Positions 45,779 to 54,713 are shown, counted from the first letter of the stretch. The stretch is DNA of 64,000 nucleotides from CALBPI01 sp963922335 (GCA_963922335.1 CAWUIB010000006.1:1-64000); one strand, 5' to 3'. The notes: generated by a model from the sequence alone, not told the origin. Made by a program: numbers and translations.

Positions 45779-45827
45779 AACACCGGTTCTGTTACTCTGG
45801 CCTGACACCCGCAAACGGGATCAGGTT

Positions 45828-46559
45828 ATGGGGACCACGACACCGATATTGCGCGGACAGGTCGCCGAAGCGAGGTGCAGTGCCTGTCAGGTGGGTCAGT
45901 TCTGTCTGGCCGCAGGATCCGACAAAGAGACGTTGTTGAAACTCGATGAGTTACTCCACGTCGATAGCTCGGTCGATTCCGGCGAGCACGTCGCTCGCCG
46001 GGGTGATGCCTTCAAAGGTGTCATGGCGGTCCGATCCGGTTGCTTCAAAAGTTACCGGGTCGACCGCGAAGGTCGAGAGCAAGTGCGTCGTTTCCATTTT
46101 CCTGGCGAGCTCATCGGCCTGGATGCCGTCAATATGGGCGTATATCAGGACAGCACAGTGGCTCTGCAAAAAGGAGCTACCTGCGCGATCGATTATCGCC
46201 AGCTTCTCGAATTGTCCTCCTGCGCGGCGGGCCTTCAACAGCAGCTATTCCGGTTGTTCTCGGGCCAGCTCGCGGAGCGGCAGCTTCACGCCGGAGAGTT
46301 TTCAGCAGAGGAGCGAATCGCGGCTTTCATCGTCGATATCTCGGCGCGCCTGGCTTCGCGAGGTTGGGACGGCGACCAGTTTGAGTTGGCGATGTCGCGC
46401 GGTGATATCGGCAATCATCTTGGACTTGCGACCGAAACGGTAAGTCGCGTTTTCAGTCGGCTCCGCTCAGCAGGTGTGCTCACTGTGCGACGCAAGCATA
46501 TTGTGATCACTGATCGCGCCTCACTCGAGAGTATGGCCGAGAGTATTCTCACCGCTTGA
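45828..46559 (+). CDS. fnr: Crp/Fnr-family oxygen regulator (Anr/Fnr type)
   Basis: 243 residues. An N-terminal cysteine motif CSACQVGQFC (Cys17, Cys20, Cys26) and a further Cys in GATCAIDY match the four [4Fe-4S] ligands of FNR. A cyclic-nucleotide-like beta roll (about 35-150), a dimerisation helix and the HTH SRGDIGNHLGLATETVSRVFSRL follow, with the FNR recognition residues ETVSR. It should dimerise and bind TTGAT-N4-ATCAA when oxygen is low. It lies 49 bases after the hemN-like gene, on the same strand. It plausibly activates the ccoN operon and its own neighbour through the 44321 site. Confidence 0.93.
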   Translation: MGTTTPILRGQVAEARCSACQVGQFCLAAGSDKETLLKLDELLHVDSSVDSGEHVARRGDAFKGVMAVRSGCFKSYRVDREGREQVRRFHFPGELIGLDAVNMGVYQDSTVALQKGATCAIDYRQLLELSSCAAGLQQQLFRLFSGQLAERQLHAGEFSAEERIAAFIVDISARLASRGWDGDQFELAMSRGDIGNHLGLATETVSRVFSRLRSAGVLTVRRKHIVITDRASLESMAESILTA

Positions 46560-46649
46560 GTCGGTCGGCGTGAGCGAATCACGCCCAACAATCGGTGAAC
46601 TCAGCTCGCGCTGTCGTTACTATGGGCACGTCTTTTGAGGAGTGTCCCG

Positions 46650-47843
46650 ATGTTCGATGTTTCCCCCCTGCCCGGTGATCCGATTCTTGCCTTGATGGCG
46701 GCCTATCGGGCCGACGCGTCAGACAAAAAAGTCGATCTCGGCGTTGGTGTCTACCAGGATGACGCAGGCGCCACACCGGTATTGCAGGCTGTCACCGACG
46801 CCGAGCAGAGAATTCTTGAGGCGCAGCGCACGAAGAGCTACGTCGGCATCGCTGGTCTGGATGAATTCAATGACGGCATGACGCGCATGCTCCTCGGCGA
46901 TAGCCATACTGCGTTAGCAGCCGGACGAGTGACCACCGTGCAAACAGCGGGCGGTTCGGGTGGTCTCAGAGTAGCGGGTGAGCTCATCGCCAGCCTGCGA
47001 CCCGACGCGACGATCTGGGTGACAACGCCGACCTGGGCAAACCACCAGCCGTTGCTTTCATCAACGGGTCTGAGTCTGAAGCCGCTGCGTTATTACGACA
47101 GCGCGACGGGCACGTTGGACGGTGAAGGCTTCCTCGAGGATGTCAGTGCGATGCCCGAACGCGATGTGATTTTATTGCACGGCTGCTGCCATAACCCGAC
47201 CGGCGCAGACCTTGATCAGAGTCTCTGGCGGCAGGTGGCGAGCATTTGCGCAGAGCGCAATATTCTGCCGTTTGTTGATACCGCCTATCAGGGGTTTGGG
47301 CGCGGACTCGATGCAGACGCCGAAGGCGTCCGGATGCTTGCAGAGCAGGTGCCGGAATTGCTGGCGGTGAGTTCCTGCTCCAAGAATTTTGGGCTCTACC
47401 GCGAGCGTACGGGTGCGCTGACCGCGATTACCGCCACCGCTTCGCAAGCGCAGGCGATTCGCACGCACTTAATGAAGATCACGCGTTCCATGATCTCGAT
47501 GCCCCCTGATCACGGTGCGAGAATCGTTGCGACGATTCTCACCGATCAGGGACTGCGCGATACGTGGCTGGACGAGCTCGGAACCATGCGCGAGAGAATG
47601 GCCGCGCAGCGCCGAGGTTTTGTTTCTGCACTGGAATCACATGGTCTGGCTGACCGATTCTCGTTCGTGGCCGAGCAGTCGGGCATGTTCTCGCTGTTGG
47701 GCATCGACAAAGCGACGATCGACAGGCTGCGAGAAGATTGGCACGTCTACATCGTTGGCTCGAGTCGGGTAAATGTGGCCGGGATGACCGGTAGTCGCGT
47801 GGGTTATATCGCCGAAGCTCTTGCAGCGACCATCGCTGCTTGA
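46650..47843 (+). CDS. Aromatic/aspartate aminotransferase (class I, PLP)
   Basis: 397 residues from the ATG at 46650, which has GGAG eight bases upstream; a TTG five codons earlier is less likely. It matches the AspC/TyrB branch: DLGVGVYQDDAG, KSYVGIAGL, QTAGGSGGLRVAGELI, TPTWANHQPLL, HGCCHNPTG, FVDTAYQGFGRG and the PLP-lysine in SSCSKNFGLYRERTGA. Residues VNVAGMTGSRVGYIAEAL close the protein. It transfers amino groups between aspartate or aromatic amino acids and 2-oxoglutarate. A hairpin with no T tract lies upstream at 46567-46585. It converges on the REC-GGDEF-EAL gene, with a 40-base overlap of reading frames. Confidence 0.93.
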   Translation: MFDVSPLPGDPILALMAAYRADASDKKVDLGVGVYQDDAGATPVLQAVTDAEQRILEAQRTKSYVGIAGLDEFNDGMTRMLLGDSHTALAAGRVTTVQTAGGSGGLRVAGELIASLRPDATIWVTTPTWANHQPLLSSTGLSLKPLRYYDSATGTLDGEGFLEDVSAMPERDVILLHGCCHNPTGADLDQSLWRQVASICAERNILPFVDTAYQGFGRGLDADAEGVRMLAEQVPELLAVSSCSKNFGLYRERTGALTAITATASQAQAIRTHLMKITRSMISMPPDHGARIVATILTDQGLRDTWLDELGTMRERMAAQRRGFVSALESHGLADRFSFVAEQSGMFSLLGIDKATIDRLREDWHVYIVGSSRVNVAGMTGSRVGYIAEALAATIAA

Positions 47844-50017
47844 TCGGTACGCACGATGCCTGCAAAGCGTTTGGTGTCGCGCAGTAGTTCGCCAATCTCG
47901 GCGGCGGGCAGTGGCTTGGAGAAATAGTATCCCTGAATCTCGTCGCACCGGCGGCGCATCAGGTACTCGAGCTGCGAGTAGGTCTCGACGCCCTCCGCAA
48001 CGGTCTTTAGTTTCAAGCTGCCGGCCATGCTGATGATCGCGTTACAGATGGCGACAGCGTCCTCGTCTGGAATATCGCAGACGAAAGAGCGATCGATCTT
48101 CAGCGAATCGATTGGGAACTGTCGCAGGTAGGCGAGTGACGAGTATCCGGTTCCGAAATCGTCGATCGCCAGCGAGATACCAATCTCACGGAGCGTTTGC
48201 AGCGCGTCACGCGTCTGTTGTACATCCTGCATCAACACACCCTCGGTCAGCTCGAGTTGTAGCGACTCCGCATCCAACTCGTGTGTCCCGAGTGCGGCTT
48301 CGACCACCGAGGCCACATCGTCCTGCCAGAACTGCTGGCTCGACAAGTTGACCGAAATGGGGATAGCGGGCAGACGTGCTTCCTTCCACACCGCCATTTG
48401 ACGACACGCTTCCTGAATGATCCAGCGACCGATCGGGACGATAAGCCCGGTATCTTCTGCAATTGGAATGATCTTTCCGGGGGAAACCCATCCGCGTTCC
48501 GGGTGATGCCATCGCAGCAGTGCTTCTGCACCGGTGATGCGCCAGTCGCCGACACGAACTTTGGGTTGGTAGTGCAACTCAAACTGACCTTGCTCGAGTG
48601 CTCTCCTGAGATCGATCTCCAGATCGAGTCGCTCCAACGAGCGAACCGAGGTCGTTTCCGTACAGAAGGAGAATCCCGAACGCCCGGCCTGCTTAGCCTG
48701 GTACATCGCGACGTCAGCCGTCTTCAGAAGCGTCTCTTCATCCTCGCCGTCGTTCGGATAAATCGCAATGCCGATGCTCGGTGTCACGACAAACTCGTGA
48801 CCTGTGAATTCGAACGGTGCCTTCAGCGTTTCGATGATGCGTGACGCAACGCTTTCAATATTCTCGACCGCCTTCTCGTTTCTCACGAGCAGCGTAAACT
48901 CATCGCCACCCAGTCGTGCGACGTTACCGCTGTCCGCAAGTCCGCCTTTGTCCGTGCGGGAGAGCGTATCTTCAGCGCGTAAGCAGCGCTCGAGGCGCAG
49001 GGCAACCATCTTAAGCAGTTCATCACCGGTCGTATGGCCGAGTGTGTCGTTGATGCGCTTGAAATGGTCGAGGTCGATGTACAGCAGGGCGAAGCGCGAA
49101 CCATTGGCACGGGCGCGATCCATACAATGGCGCAGCTCGCTCGAGAAGAACTGCCGGTTGGGTAGTCCTGTTAGTGGATCGTAGTACGCCAGCTGGTGAA
49201 TGCGGTCGGTTGCTTCGCGCTGCTCTGTCACATCGCGGACGACCGCGAGCACATTCTGGTCGGACTGTTTGCCCAGTCTGATTTCAAAGTGTTGTTTTCG
49301 TCCCTTCCGATCCATGAGTGAGATTGCAGTCTCAATCGGTTCGCCGGTCTCCAACACTTTTTCCGTGTGTTGTGTACAAAACGACTCGATTTCCCGGCGC
49401 AGGATATGCTCTTGTGCATCCCAGGATTCGGTTCGCAGCGCGAGTTGATCAGTGCCTGTCGAGTTGTACTGGATGAGTGAGGCGTTGTCGCCGATGACCT
49501 GGTTTCGGGCATTCAGGAGAAACAACCGGTCGGGCAGCGCCTGGACGATCGCTTTGACTCGAGAATGTGACTCTCGCAAAGCAAGCTGGGTTTGCGAGCT
49601 GCGAAGGATGTACCTGACTCGGTGCGCGAGCACCGACCAGCTGATGGGCTTCACAATAAAATCGGTGGCGCCAACCTCGTAGGCGGCGTTGACCGACTCA
49701 GGATCCTCGCGACCGGTAATCATGACGACCGGCGTATAGCGCAGCCCCGGCTGTTGCCGGATCCAGGCCGTGAGTTCAAAACCATTCATGCCGGGCATGT
49801 CGACGTCGAGCAAGATGATATCGGGCTTGTTACGCTCGATCTTTCGCATACCCGCTTCGGCGTTGTCGGCGTCGACTACAAGAAAGCCGGCATGCTCGAG
49901 GAAGCGCCGTGTCATTAACCTGATCGTTGCTTCGTCGTCGACGATCAGCACGAGCGGGGGCCGGTCCGGGAACGAACCGGTAATGCTCTCAAAAATACCA
50001 GTGAGGTCGTTGGCCAT
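47804..50017 (-). CDS. REC-PAS-GGDEF-EAL cyclic-di-GMP signalling protein
   Basis: 737 residues from the ATG at 50017, one base after the upstream kinase stop; the longer frame to 50365 only overlaps that gene. Domains: receiver (about 25-140, phospho-accepting Asp in LLDVDMPGMNG), a PAS-like region (about 155-280), GGDEF (about 295-470) and EAL (about 480-735). The diguanylate cyclase motif ARLGGDEF is intact, but 13 residues (around TDKGGLADSGN) separate it from the RxxD inhibitory site RAED. The EAL has EALLRW, NLSSQQF, LELTEGVL, DDFGTGYSS, DSLKIDRSF and AEGVET, so it appears catalytic. Its C-terminus overlaps the aminotransferase gene by 40 bases. Receiver control by the adjacent HPt kinase is plausible. 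Confidence 0.92.
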   Translation of the reverse strand: MANDLTGIFESITGSFPDRPPLVLIVDDEATIRLMTRRFLEHAGFLVVDADNAEAGMRKIERNKPDIILLDVDMPGMNGFELTAWIRQQPGLRYTPVVMITGREDPESVNAAYEVGATDFIVKPISWSVLAHRVRYILRSSQTQLALRESHSRVKAIVQALPDRLFLLNARNQVIGDNASLIQYNSTGTDQLALRTESWDAQEHILRREIESFCTQHTEKVLETGEPIETAISLMDRKGRKQHFEIRLGKQSDQNVLAVVRDVTEQREATDRIHQLAYYDPLTGLPNRQFFSSELRHCMDRARANGSRFALLYIDLDHFKRINDTLGHTTGDELLKMVALRLERCLRAEDTLSRTDKGGLADSGNVARLGGDEFTLLVRNEKAVENIESVASRIIETLKAPFEFTGHEFVVTPSIGIAIYPNDGEDEETLLKTADVAMYQAKQAGRSGFSFCTETTSVRSLERLDLEIDLRRALEQGQFELHYQPKVRVGDWRITGAEALLRWHHPERGWVSPGKIIPIAEDTGLIVPIGRWIIQEACRQMAVWKEARLPAIPISVNLSSQQFWQDDVASVVEAALGTHELDAESLQLELTEGVLMQDVQQTRDALQTLREIGISLAIDDFGTGYSSLAYLRQFPIDSLKIDRSFVCDIPDEDAVAICNAIISMAGSLKLKTVAEGVETYSQLEYLMRRRCDEIQGYYFSKPLPAAEIGELLRDTKRFAGIVRTDQAAMVAARASAI

Positions 50018-50018
50018 A

Positions 50019-51779
50019 TCAGGCGACTTTCTTGGTGCGCCGTTCTGCCAAAGCGGCCGTTGAACGTTCGAAGGTACGATCTGCGTTTGCCCACAGGCTG
50101 CGCATCGCACTCGGATCATCGTCACGCGCCAGCTGCTCGAGCTCGGCGCATTGGCTTGCGAAATGGGCCAGTCCAACGGCTGCGCTGCTGGATTTAAGCG
50201 CATGCGCACAGCGGCCTGCCTCGGCGGCGTCGCCGTTATCCAATGCATCCCGAATGCGCCCGACAAGGCGTTCGGATGACACGAAATATTCGTCCAGAAT
50301 CTCGTCGAAGATGGTGCTGTCGCCATCTTCGTCGAGCATGCGAATCTGATCCAATGCAGCGTCATCGATCAATTCGACATATACAACGTCGCTGTAGGTC
50401 GCAGAAACGTTGATGCCATCCGCCGACCGAATCCACTTGTCCAGCATAGTCTCAAGCTGTTCTTTGGTGAACGGTTTCGTCAGGTAGTCGCTCATGCCTG
50501 CGTCCAGGCACCGTTCACGGTCTCCCGAAAGCGCGTTGGCGGTCAGGGCGACGACTGGCAGTGACTCGAGGTCGGGCATCTCACGGATTCTGCGTGTTGC
50601 CTCGAATCCGTCCATCTCCGGCATCTGGCAGTCCATGAAGACGAAGTCGAATGATTGCTGCTGCAGCAGTTCGAGCGCCTCACCACCGTGATTGGCAATT
50701 TCTACCTGAACCCCAATTCGCTTGAGAATCTCGGTGGCGACGCATTGATTCACAATATTGTCTTCTACGAGGAGCACTCGTCGGGAGTCAGGGTCGCCTG
50801 CAGTATCTTCAGTACTTTCCATGCGTGCCTTTACCTGAGGGTGTCGTGTAATGCAGTCGAAGAGTGCAGAGGGATGAATCGGTTTGCTGAGCGTCGTATT
50901 GGCAATAGGGTCGGATAGCGTTGAATGCTGACTGTCTTTGTCGTCAGGCGCGAGCATGACCAACAGAATGTCCGCAAACTCCTCTGCGTTACGCAGCATC
51001 TCGATAAACGTGGCCAGCGCTGGCTTGGCGACTTCGGCGCTAACAAACACCATGCCGATGCTGCGACCCTCCTGCACGGCCGTACGAAGCTGCGTAATTC
51101 CGGAAGGAATATCCAACGACGAGTTGACGCTGATGCCCCACGACCTTAAGTGGGCTTCGAGAAGACGTCGCGCAGCGACGTCACTGTCGATGATCAGCGC
51201 ATAAGAGTCCCGCAAGGCGTCGGGCAGTGCTCTGTCTGCACGGATTGTCGCATCCGAGCTACCAAGCACACCGTGCACGCGGGCGACCGTGCCTCCGGCT
51301 TCGGGTTGCTCAATGGTGAGCTGTGCATTGAGCATGTCGCACAACTGGCGTGCGATGACCAGTCCGAAGCCGACGCGTTCGGCACGCTCCAACGACTCCC
51401 GCTGATCCGGCAATGTGAACACGACATCGAGTATTTCGGGCGCGATACCGGGCCCGGTGTCCTCCACACGCAGCTCGAATCGGTTGTTACCGTTGTCTAA
51501 TTCACAGCTTGCATAAACGCGAACACTACCGCTCGGTGTGTAGGTCAGTGCATTGCTCAGCAGGTTCGAGAGCAACTGGCTGACACACCACGCATCGAAG
51601 TTCACGACGCGCTCGCATTGCGAGCCGATATGGCAGTGAAGGCTCAAGCCTACTTCAGATGCCCGCGGCGCAGCGAGTTCCACGGTTGATTCCACCACAC
51701 TGCGAAGCGATTGCGTGACCACGGCTATGTTGCCCCTTTTCTCCACGGTGGCGGAATTGCCCCGGTTTCTTTTATCCAT
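50019..51779 (-). CDS. Hybrid histidine-kinase-like protein without a dimerisation/phosphoacceptor domain (HATPase-REC-REC-HPt)
   Basis: 586 residues. The protein starts almost directly at the ATPase domain: N-box LSNLLSNAL (70-77), DTGPGI (107-112) and GFGLVIARQL. There is no helix with an H-box before residue 25, so no DHp histidine. A pseudo-receiver (190-305) has Ser at the phospho-Asp position (FVSAEV). A full receiver follows (334-450, Asp383 in FMDCQMPEMDG, Lys in LTKPF), then an HPt with His526 in AHALKSSSAAVG. Such a protein could relay phosphate through REC-HPt but not autophosphorylate. It is coupled to the REC-GGDEF-EAL gene by a one-base gap and is divergent from 51959. It may be an N-terminally shortened kinase. 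Confidence 0.88.
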   Translation of the reverse strand: MDKRNRGNSATVEKRGNIAVVTQSLRSVVESTVELAAPRASEVGLSLHCHIGSQCERVVNFDAWCVSQLLSNLLSNALTYTPSGSVRVYASCELDNGNNRFELRVEDTGPGIAPEILDVVFTLPDQRESLERAERVGFGLVIARQLCDMLNAQLTIEQPEAGGTVARVHGVLGSSDATIRADRALPDALRDSYALIIDSDVAARRLLEAHLRSWGISVNSSLDIPSGITQLRTAVQEGRSIGMVFVSAEVAKPALATFIEMLRNAEEFADILLVMLAPDDKDSQHSTLSDPIANTTLSKPIHPSALFDCITRHPQVKARMESTEDTAGDPDSRRVLLVEDNIVNQCVATEILKRIGVQVEIANHGGEALELLQQQSFDFVFMDCQMPEMDGFEATRRIREMPDLESLPVVALTANALSGDRERCLDAGMSDYLTKPFTKEQLETMLDKWIRSADGINVSATYSDVVYVELIDDAALDQIRMLDEDGDSTIFDEILDEYFVSSERLVGRIRDALDNGDAAEAGRCAHALKSSSAAVGLAHFASQCAELEQLARDDDPSAMRSLWANADRTFERSTAALAERRTKKVA

Positions 51780-51837
51780 CGTTCTGGTATAGCGGCACTC
51801 CCAAACCCCGCTTTAATCGTTTAGTCTCCAAAAACAG

Positions 51838-51856
51838 TGTCACAACGGATGTGACA
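51838..51856. promoter_or_regulatory. Inverted repeat in the divergent signalling-gene promoter region
   Basis: TGTCACA-acgga-TGTGACA is a perfect seven-base inverted repeat with a five-base spacer in the 179-base gap between two divergent signalling genes. The arms are those of a CRP site but in the opposite orientation, so I treat it as an unassigned operator. It could also be a small hairpin. Confidence 0.45.
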
Positions 51857-51958
51857 TAACGCTGTTGAAGGCTCGTCTTACTAAAGCCGTGTAGTTGCGC
51901 GCCGCTAATAGCATTTGGATGTGTTGAGAACGCATCGAAACGACAAAAGGAATTGGAT

Positions 51959-53689
51959 ATGCACGTACTTGTCGTCGAAGACAATGCAGCCGATGCGGAA
52001 ATGGTGACGATGTCCCTCCAGCGTGTCGACAGCAACATAAACGTGACCTCGGTCGATACATTGCAGGAAGCGATGGAGAAGATCGATACCGGCACATTTG
52101 ACATCACCTTGCTCGACCTTACGCTCCCAGATAGCCACGGATTGAGTTCGATCAAGGATCTTCAGCGCGTTAACGAGACGATGCCGATTATTGTTCTCAG
52201 CGGTGATGATCGCGAGCAGATGGCACTGTCGGCGGCAAGACTAGGTGTGGAGGATTTCATCGCGAAGGGCGAGTCCGTAGGCGCGCCGTTCGTGCGTACC
52301 TTGCGCTACGCGATTGAGCGAAAGAAAGGCGAGCAGCGCCTTCGCGACCTCGCAGACTTTGATCAGCTGACCCGTTTGTCGAATCGTCAGCGATTCAACC
52401 GACAGCTGCTCAAGGCGGTCGGTCATGCCGAACGCAGTGGTGAACTGATGGCGCTGTTGTTCATTGATCTTGACGAATTCAAGGAGATTAACGACACGCT
52501 CGGTCACCACGCGGGTGATGAATTGCTGACTCAGGCCGCGATGCGATTCCGCTCATGCGTGCGCACCGGAGATTTGGTCGGACGCCTTGGCGGTGATGAG
52601 TTCGCGATTCTTGCAGAGTCACTCAACAGTCCCTATGACGCCGAAATCGTTGCCGCGAAAATTCTTGAAGCATTGCAGATGCCGTTCGTTCTGGGCGGCC
52701 ACTCTGTCACCATCGGCGCGAGTATCGGTATATCGATGTACCCACATGATGCGAGTGATGCTGAAGAACTTCTGACCCGGTCTGATATTGCGATGTATCA
52801 GGCCAAGCGCAACGGTCGCAATAACATCATGTTTTATTCGCCGGAACTCAATAAGAGTGCAGAGGCACGTAACGCCATGCTGCGCGAGTTGTCCGAGGCG
52901 ATCGCCAATGAACAATTCGTAGTCCAGTACCAGCCGAAGGCCTGCGCGCGAACCCATCGTCTGGTCGGCCTTGAGGCGCTAGTGCGTTGGCGTCATCCAC
53001 GTCGCGGCGTCCTCGGGCCGGAAGCATTTGTTCCTTTCGCCGAAGAGAACGGCATGATTTCTGCCATCGACGACCTCGTGATCCAGCAAGTGACTAACGA
53101 CATCGTTAAATGGACTGACGATCAGTTGGACGTCGTGCCCGTATCGGTGAATGTCTCCGCATCCCAGGTGCTGCGCACCGACCTTGTGGAAGCAATGAAC
53201 CGGTTGTTCGACCGTACCGGTGTCAACCCGGGGCTGTTGCGCTTCGAGCTTACCGAGTCTGTGCTGCGCGCAGAATACGGTGAAACCCGAGATGCGTTGG
53301 CTGAGTTGCGCAAGGCGGGTGTACAGGTCTGGCTGAATGATTTCGGAACCGGATATTCCACGATGGGTATGCTGAACGAGTTCCCCTTGGACGGTCTGTG
53401 TATCGCCAGAGAGTTCGTGGGTGCGATTGACCGAAAACGCTCGTTTGCGATCGTTAAATCGATCGTCAACCTGGCCCACAATCTCGAGTTGGGCGTGGGT
53501 GCAATCGGTGTTGAGACCGAAGATCAATTGCGCTTACTCAAAGCGATTGGTTGTGATTCAGTGCAAGGCGGATATTACGGTGCACCTATGGATGCGCTAT
53601 CCGTTCGTAAATACTTCTTGGATGATCGTAAGCAAACCGTGACAGGCATTCTGCGCGCTTTGCCAGCAATTAACGATCAAGGACATTAA
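51959..53689 (+). CDS. REC-GGDEF protein with degenerate EAL domain
   Basis: 576 residues from the ATG at 51959 behind AAAGGA. The receiver (1-120) has Asp53 in LLDLTLPDSHG. The GGDEF domain has RLGGDEF (211-215) and the inhibitory-site motif RTGD (202-205) at the proper distance, so diguanylate cyclase activity with product inhibition is expected. The EAL domain is broken: LEALVRW is kept, but the first Asp of DDFG is Asn460, the Lys of DxLKID is Cys481, Asp is Ala, and the AEGVE glutamate is Ile. It probably cannot hydrolyse cyclic di-GMP, but could still bind it. It overlaps the next gene by TAATG. Confidence 0.93.
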   Translation: MHVLVVEDNAADAEMVTMSLQRVDSNINVTSVDTLQEAMEKIDTGTFDITLLDLTLPDSHGLSSIKDLQRVNETMPIIVLSGDDREQMALSAARLGVEDFIAKGESVGAPFVRTLRYAIERKKGEQRLRDLADFDQLTRLSNRQRFNRQLLKAVGHAERSGELMALLFIDLDEFKEINDTLGHHAGDELLTQAAMRFRSCVRTGDLVGRLGGDEFAILAESLNSPYDAEIVAAKILEALQMPFVLGGHSVTIGASIGISMYPHDASDAEELLTRSDIAMYQAKRNGRNNIMFYSPELNKSAEARNAMLRELSEAIANEQFVVQYQPKACARTHRLVGLEALVRWRHPRRGVLGPEAFVPFAEENGMISAIDDLVIQQVTNDIVKWTDDQLDVVPVSVNVSASQVLRTDLVEAMNRLFDRTGVNPGLLRFELTESVLRAEYGETRDALAELRKAGVQVWLNDFGTGYSTMGMLNEFPLDGLCIAREFVGAIDRKRSFAIVKSIVNLAHNLELGVGAIGVETEDQLRLLKAIGCDSVQGGYYGAPMDALSVRKYFLDDRKQTVTGILRALPAINDQGH

Positions 53690-54438
53690 TGATCGAAGAA
53701 CACTCACAACGACAGGTTTTTGCACGGGCATTGTCTCAGGACTACGCGTCGCTGCTGCGCTCTGCGCGTCAGCTTTCAGCTTATGTTCGGGAAGACTTGT
53801 TGCGGGATGATCCCGATGCCGCGATGCATGCGCTTGGAATGCTGGACCTTCGTCTGGCCGGAATGGATCGTTTTGTCAACGACTTGATCCGTTACTGCCG
53901 TGCAGGGCAACGGCACGTCACCCCAGAGCAGTTTAGCCTGACCGAACTCGCCGAAATTGTGTTCCGTAAGCAGAACGTACATCCCGGTGCAGAGCTGGTG
54001 GTGTCGATCGCGCAAGATCAGATCGTTGCCGATCTGTCCGCGATGCGTATGGTTCTCGACGAGTTATTTCGCAACGCAATTACGCACCACCCGAACCCAT
54101 CGTCACTTCAGATTCACATCGAGTCATCAGCCGCTATGGGTACGGGAACTCTGATCGTTGTGCGTGACAATGGCGTTGGCGTACCGGACGGGATGTTAAC
54201 CAAGATCGCGCAACCATTCGTCAAGCTATCAACCAACGGCAAGTCCGCCGGTCTGGGGTTGTCGATCATCTCGCGCGAACTTGAGGCTATGGGTGCTCAG
54301 TTGCAGTTTCGAGCAGGCAGCGGCGGTCTTTCGGCTGTGATTGTGCTGCCGGCTCACATGACGGCAACCCACGATGATCGTCGCCCGGCGATCGAGCCGC
54401 TCGACTCGCAGTCCGCACCGAAACTTCGGATCGTCTAG
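53689..54438 (+). CDS. Histidine-kinase-like ATPase lacking the phospho-accepting histidine
   Basis: 249 residues. The N-terminal two-helix DHp-like part (about 8-72) aligns with phytochrome-type kinases, but where the SHDL motif is expected it reads SQDY, with Gln17 in place of His. The ATPase domain has N-box DELFRNAITHH, DNGVGVPDG and GLGLSIISRELE, so ATP binding is likely. Without the histidine it cannot act as a normal kinase; it may act as a phosphatase or an ATP-dependent scaffold for the receiver of the upstream protein. Start overlaps the upstream stop (TAATG), so the two are translationally coupled. No sensor or membrane domain is present. Confidence 0.87.
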   Translation: MIEEHSQRQVFARALSQDYASLLRSARQLSAYVREDLLRDDPDAAMHALGMLDLRLAGMDRFVNDLIRYCRAGQRHVTPEQFSLTELAEIVFRKQNVHPGAELVVSIAQDQIVADLSAMRMVLDELFRNAITHHPNPSSLQIHIESSAAMGTGTLIVVRDNGVGVPDGMLTKIAQPFVKLSTNGKSAGLGLSIISRELEAMGAQLQFRAGSGGLSAVIVLPAHMTATHDDRRPAIEPLDSQSAPKLRIV

Positions 54439-54509
54439 GGCTGAAGGCAATTGCACCGAAGTCCGCGCCGGGACGGTGCCCAAAGGTTTGCGCGGACGAA
54501 CAGTATCCT

Positions 54510-54713
54510 CTAGGAATTCTCGGGCTCTTTACGCCAGATTGTGAGCGCCCGCGGAGCGTCGACGCCCATCTTTACTCGGTGTCCGGCGCCGGAAAACACG
54601 GTTATCTCGATCGGGCCATCACCGAAAATCTCCCGCAGCGGGGTATTCGGATCCACATCAGCGGCGGGCTCGATGAGAATCGACTCTGCATTGCGGCGGC
54701 TGACGATCAGCAT
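54510..54713 (-). CDS. csrA: CsrA-family RNA-binding regulator with an insertion
   Basis: 67 residues against about 61 for E. coli CsrA. The N-terminus MLIVSRRNAESILI (strand 1) and the C-terminal GHRVKMGVDAPRALTIWRKE (strands 3-5, with the RNA-contacting Arg in WRKE) match CsrA. Between them are about 17 extra residues (around PAADVDPNTPLREIFGDG) not found in E. coli CsrA. AAGGAG lies seven bases before the ATG. It sits downstream of flgM and flgN, suggesting co-expression with flagellar genes. It should bind GGA-containing mRNA leaders; whether the insertion changes binding is unknown. Confidence 0.82.
   Translation of the reverse strand: MLIVSRRNAESILIEPAADVDPNTPLREIFGDGPIEITVFSGAGHRVKMGVDAPRALTIWRKEPENS

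Noticed and set aside
46567..46585. Hairpin GGCGTGA-N5-TCACGCC between the FNR and aminotransferase genes
   Set aside because: No T tract follows on the plus strand; it may be a terminator-like or operator element, but evidence is too thin.
50018..50365. 116-codon N-terminal extension of the REC-PAS-GGDEF-EAL protein
   Set aside because: It is out of frame with, and fully inside, the HPt part of the upstream gene; the receiver domain begins after the ATG at 50017.
54439..54509. Hairpin with arms GTCCGCGC and GCGCGGAC after the Q17 ATPase gene
   Set aside because: The arms are separated by a long loop and no T tract follows, so a terminator is not supported.
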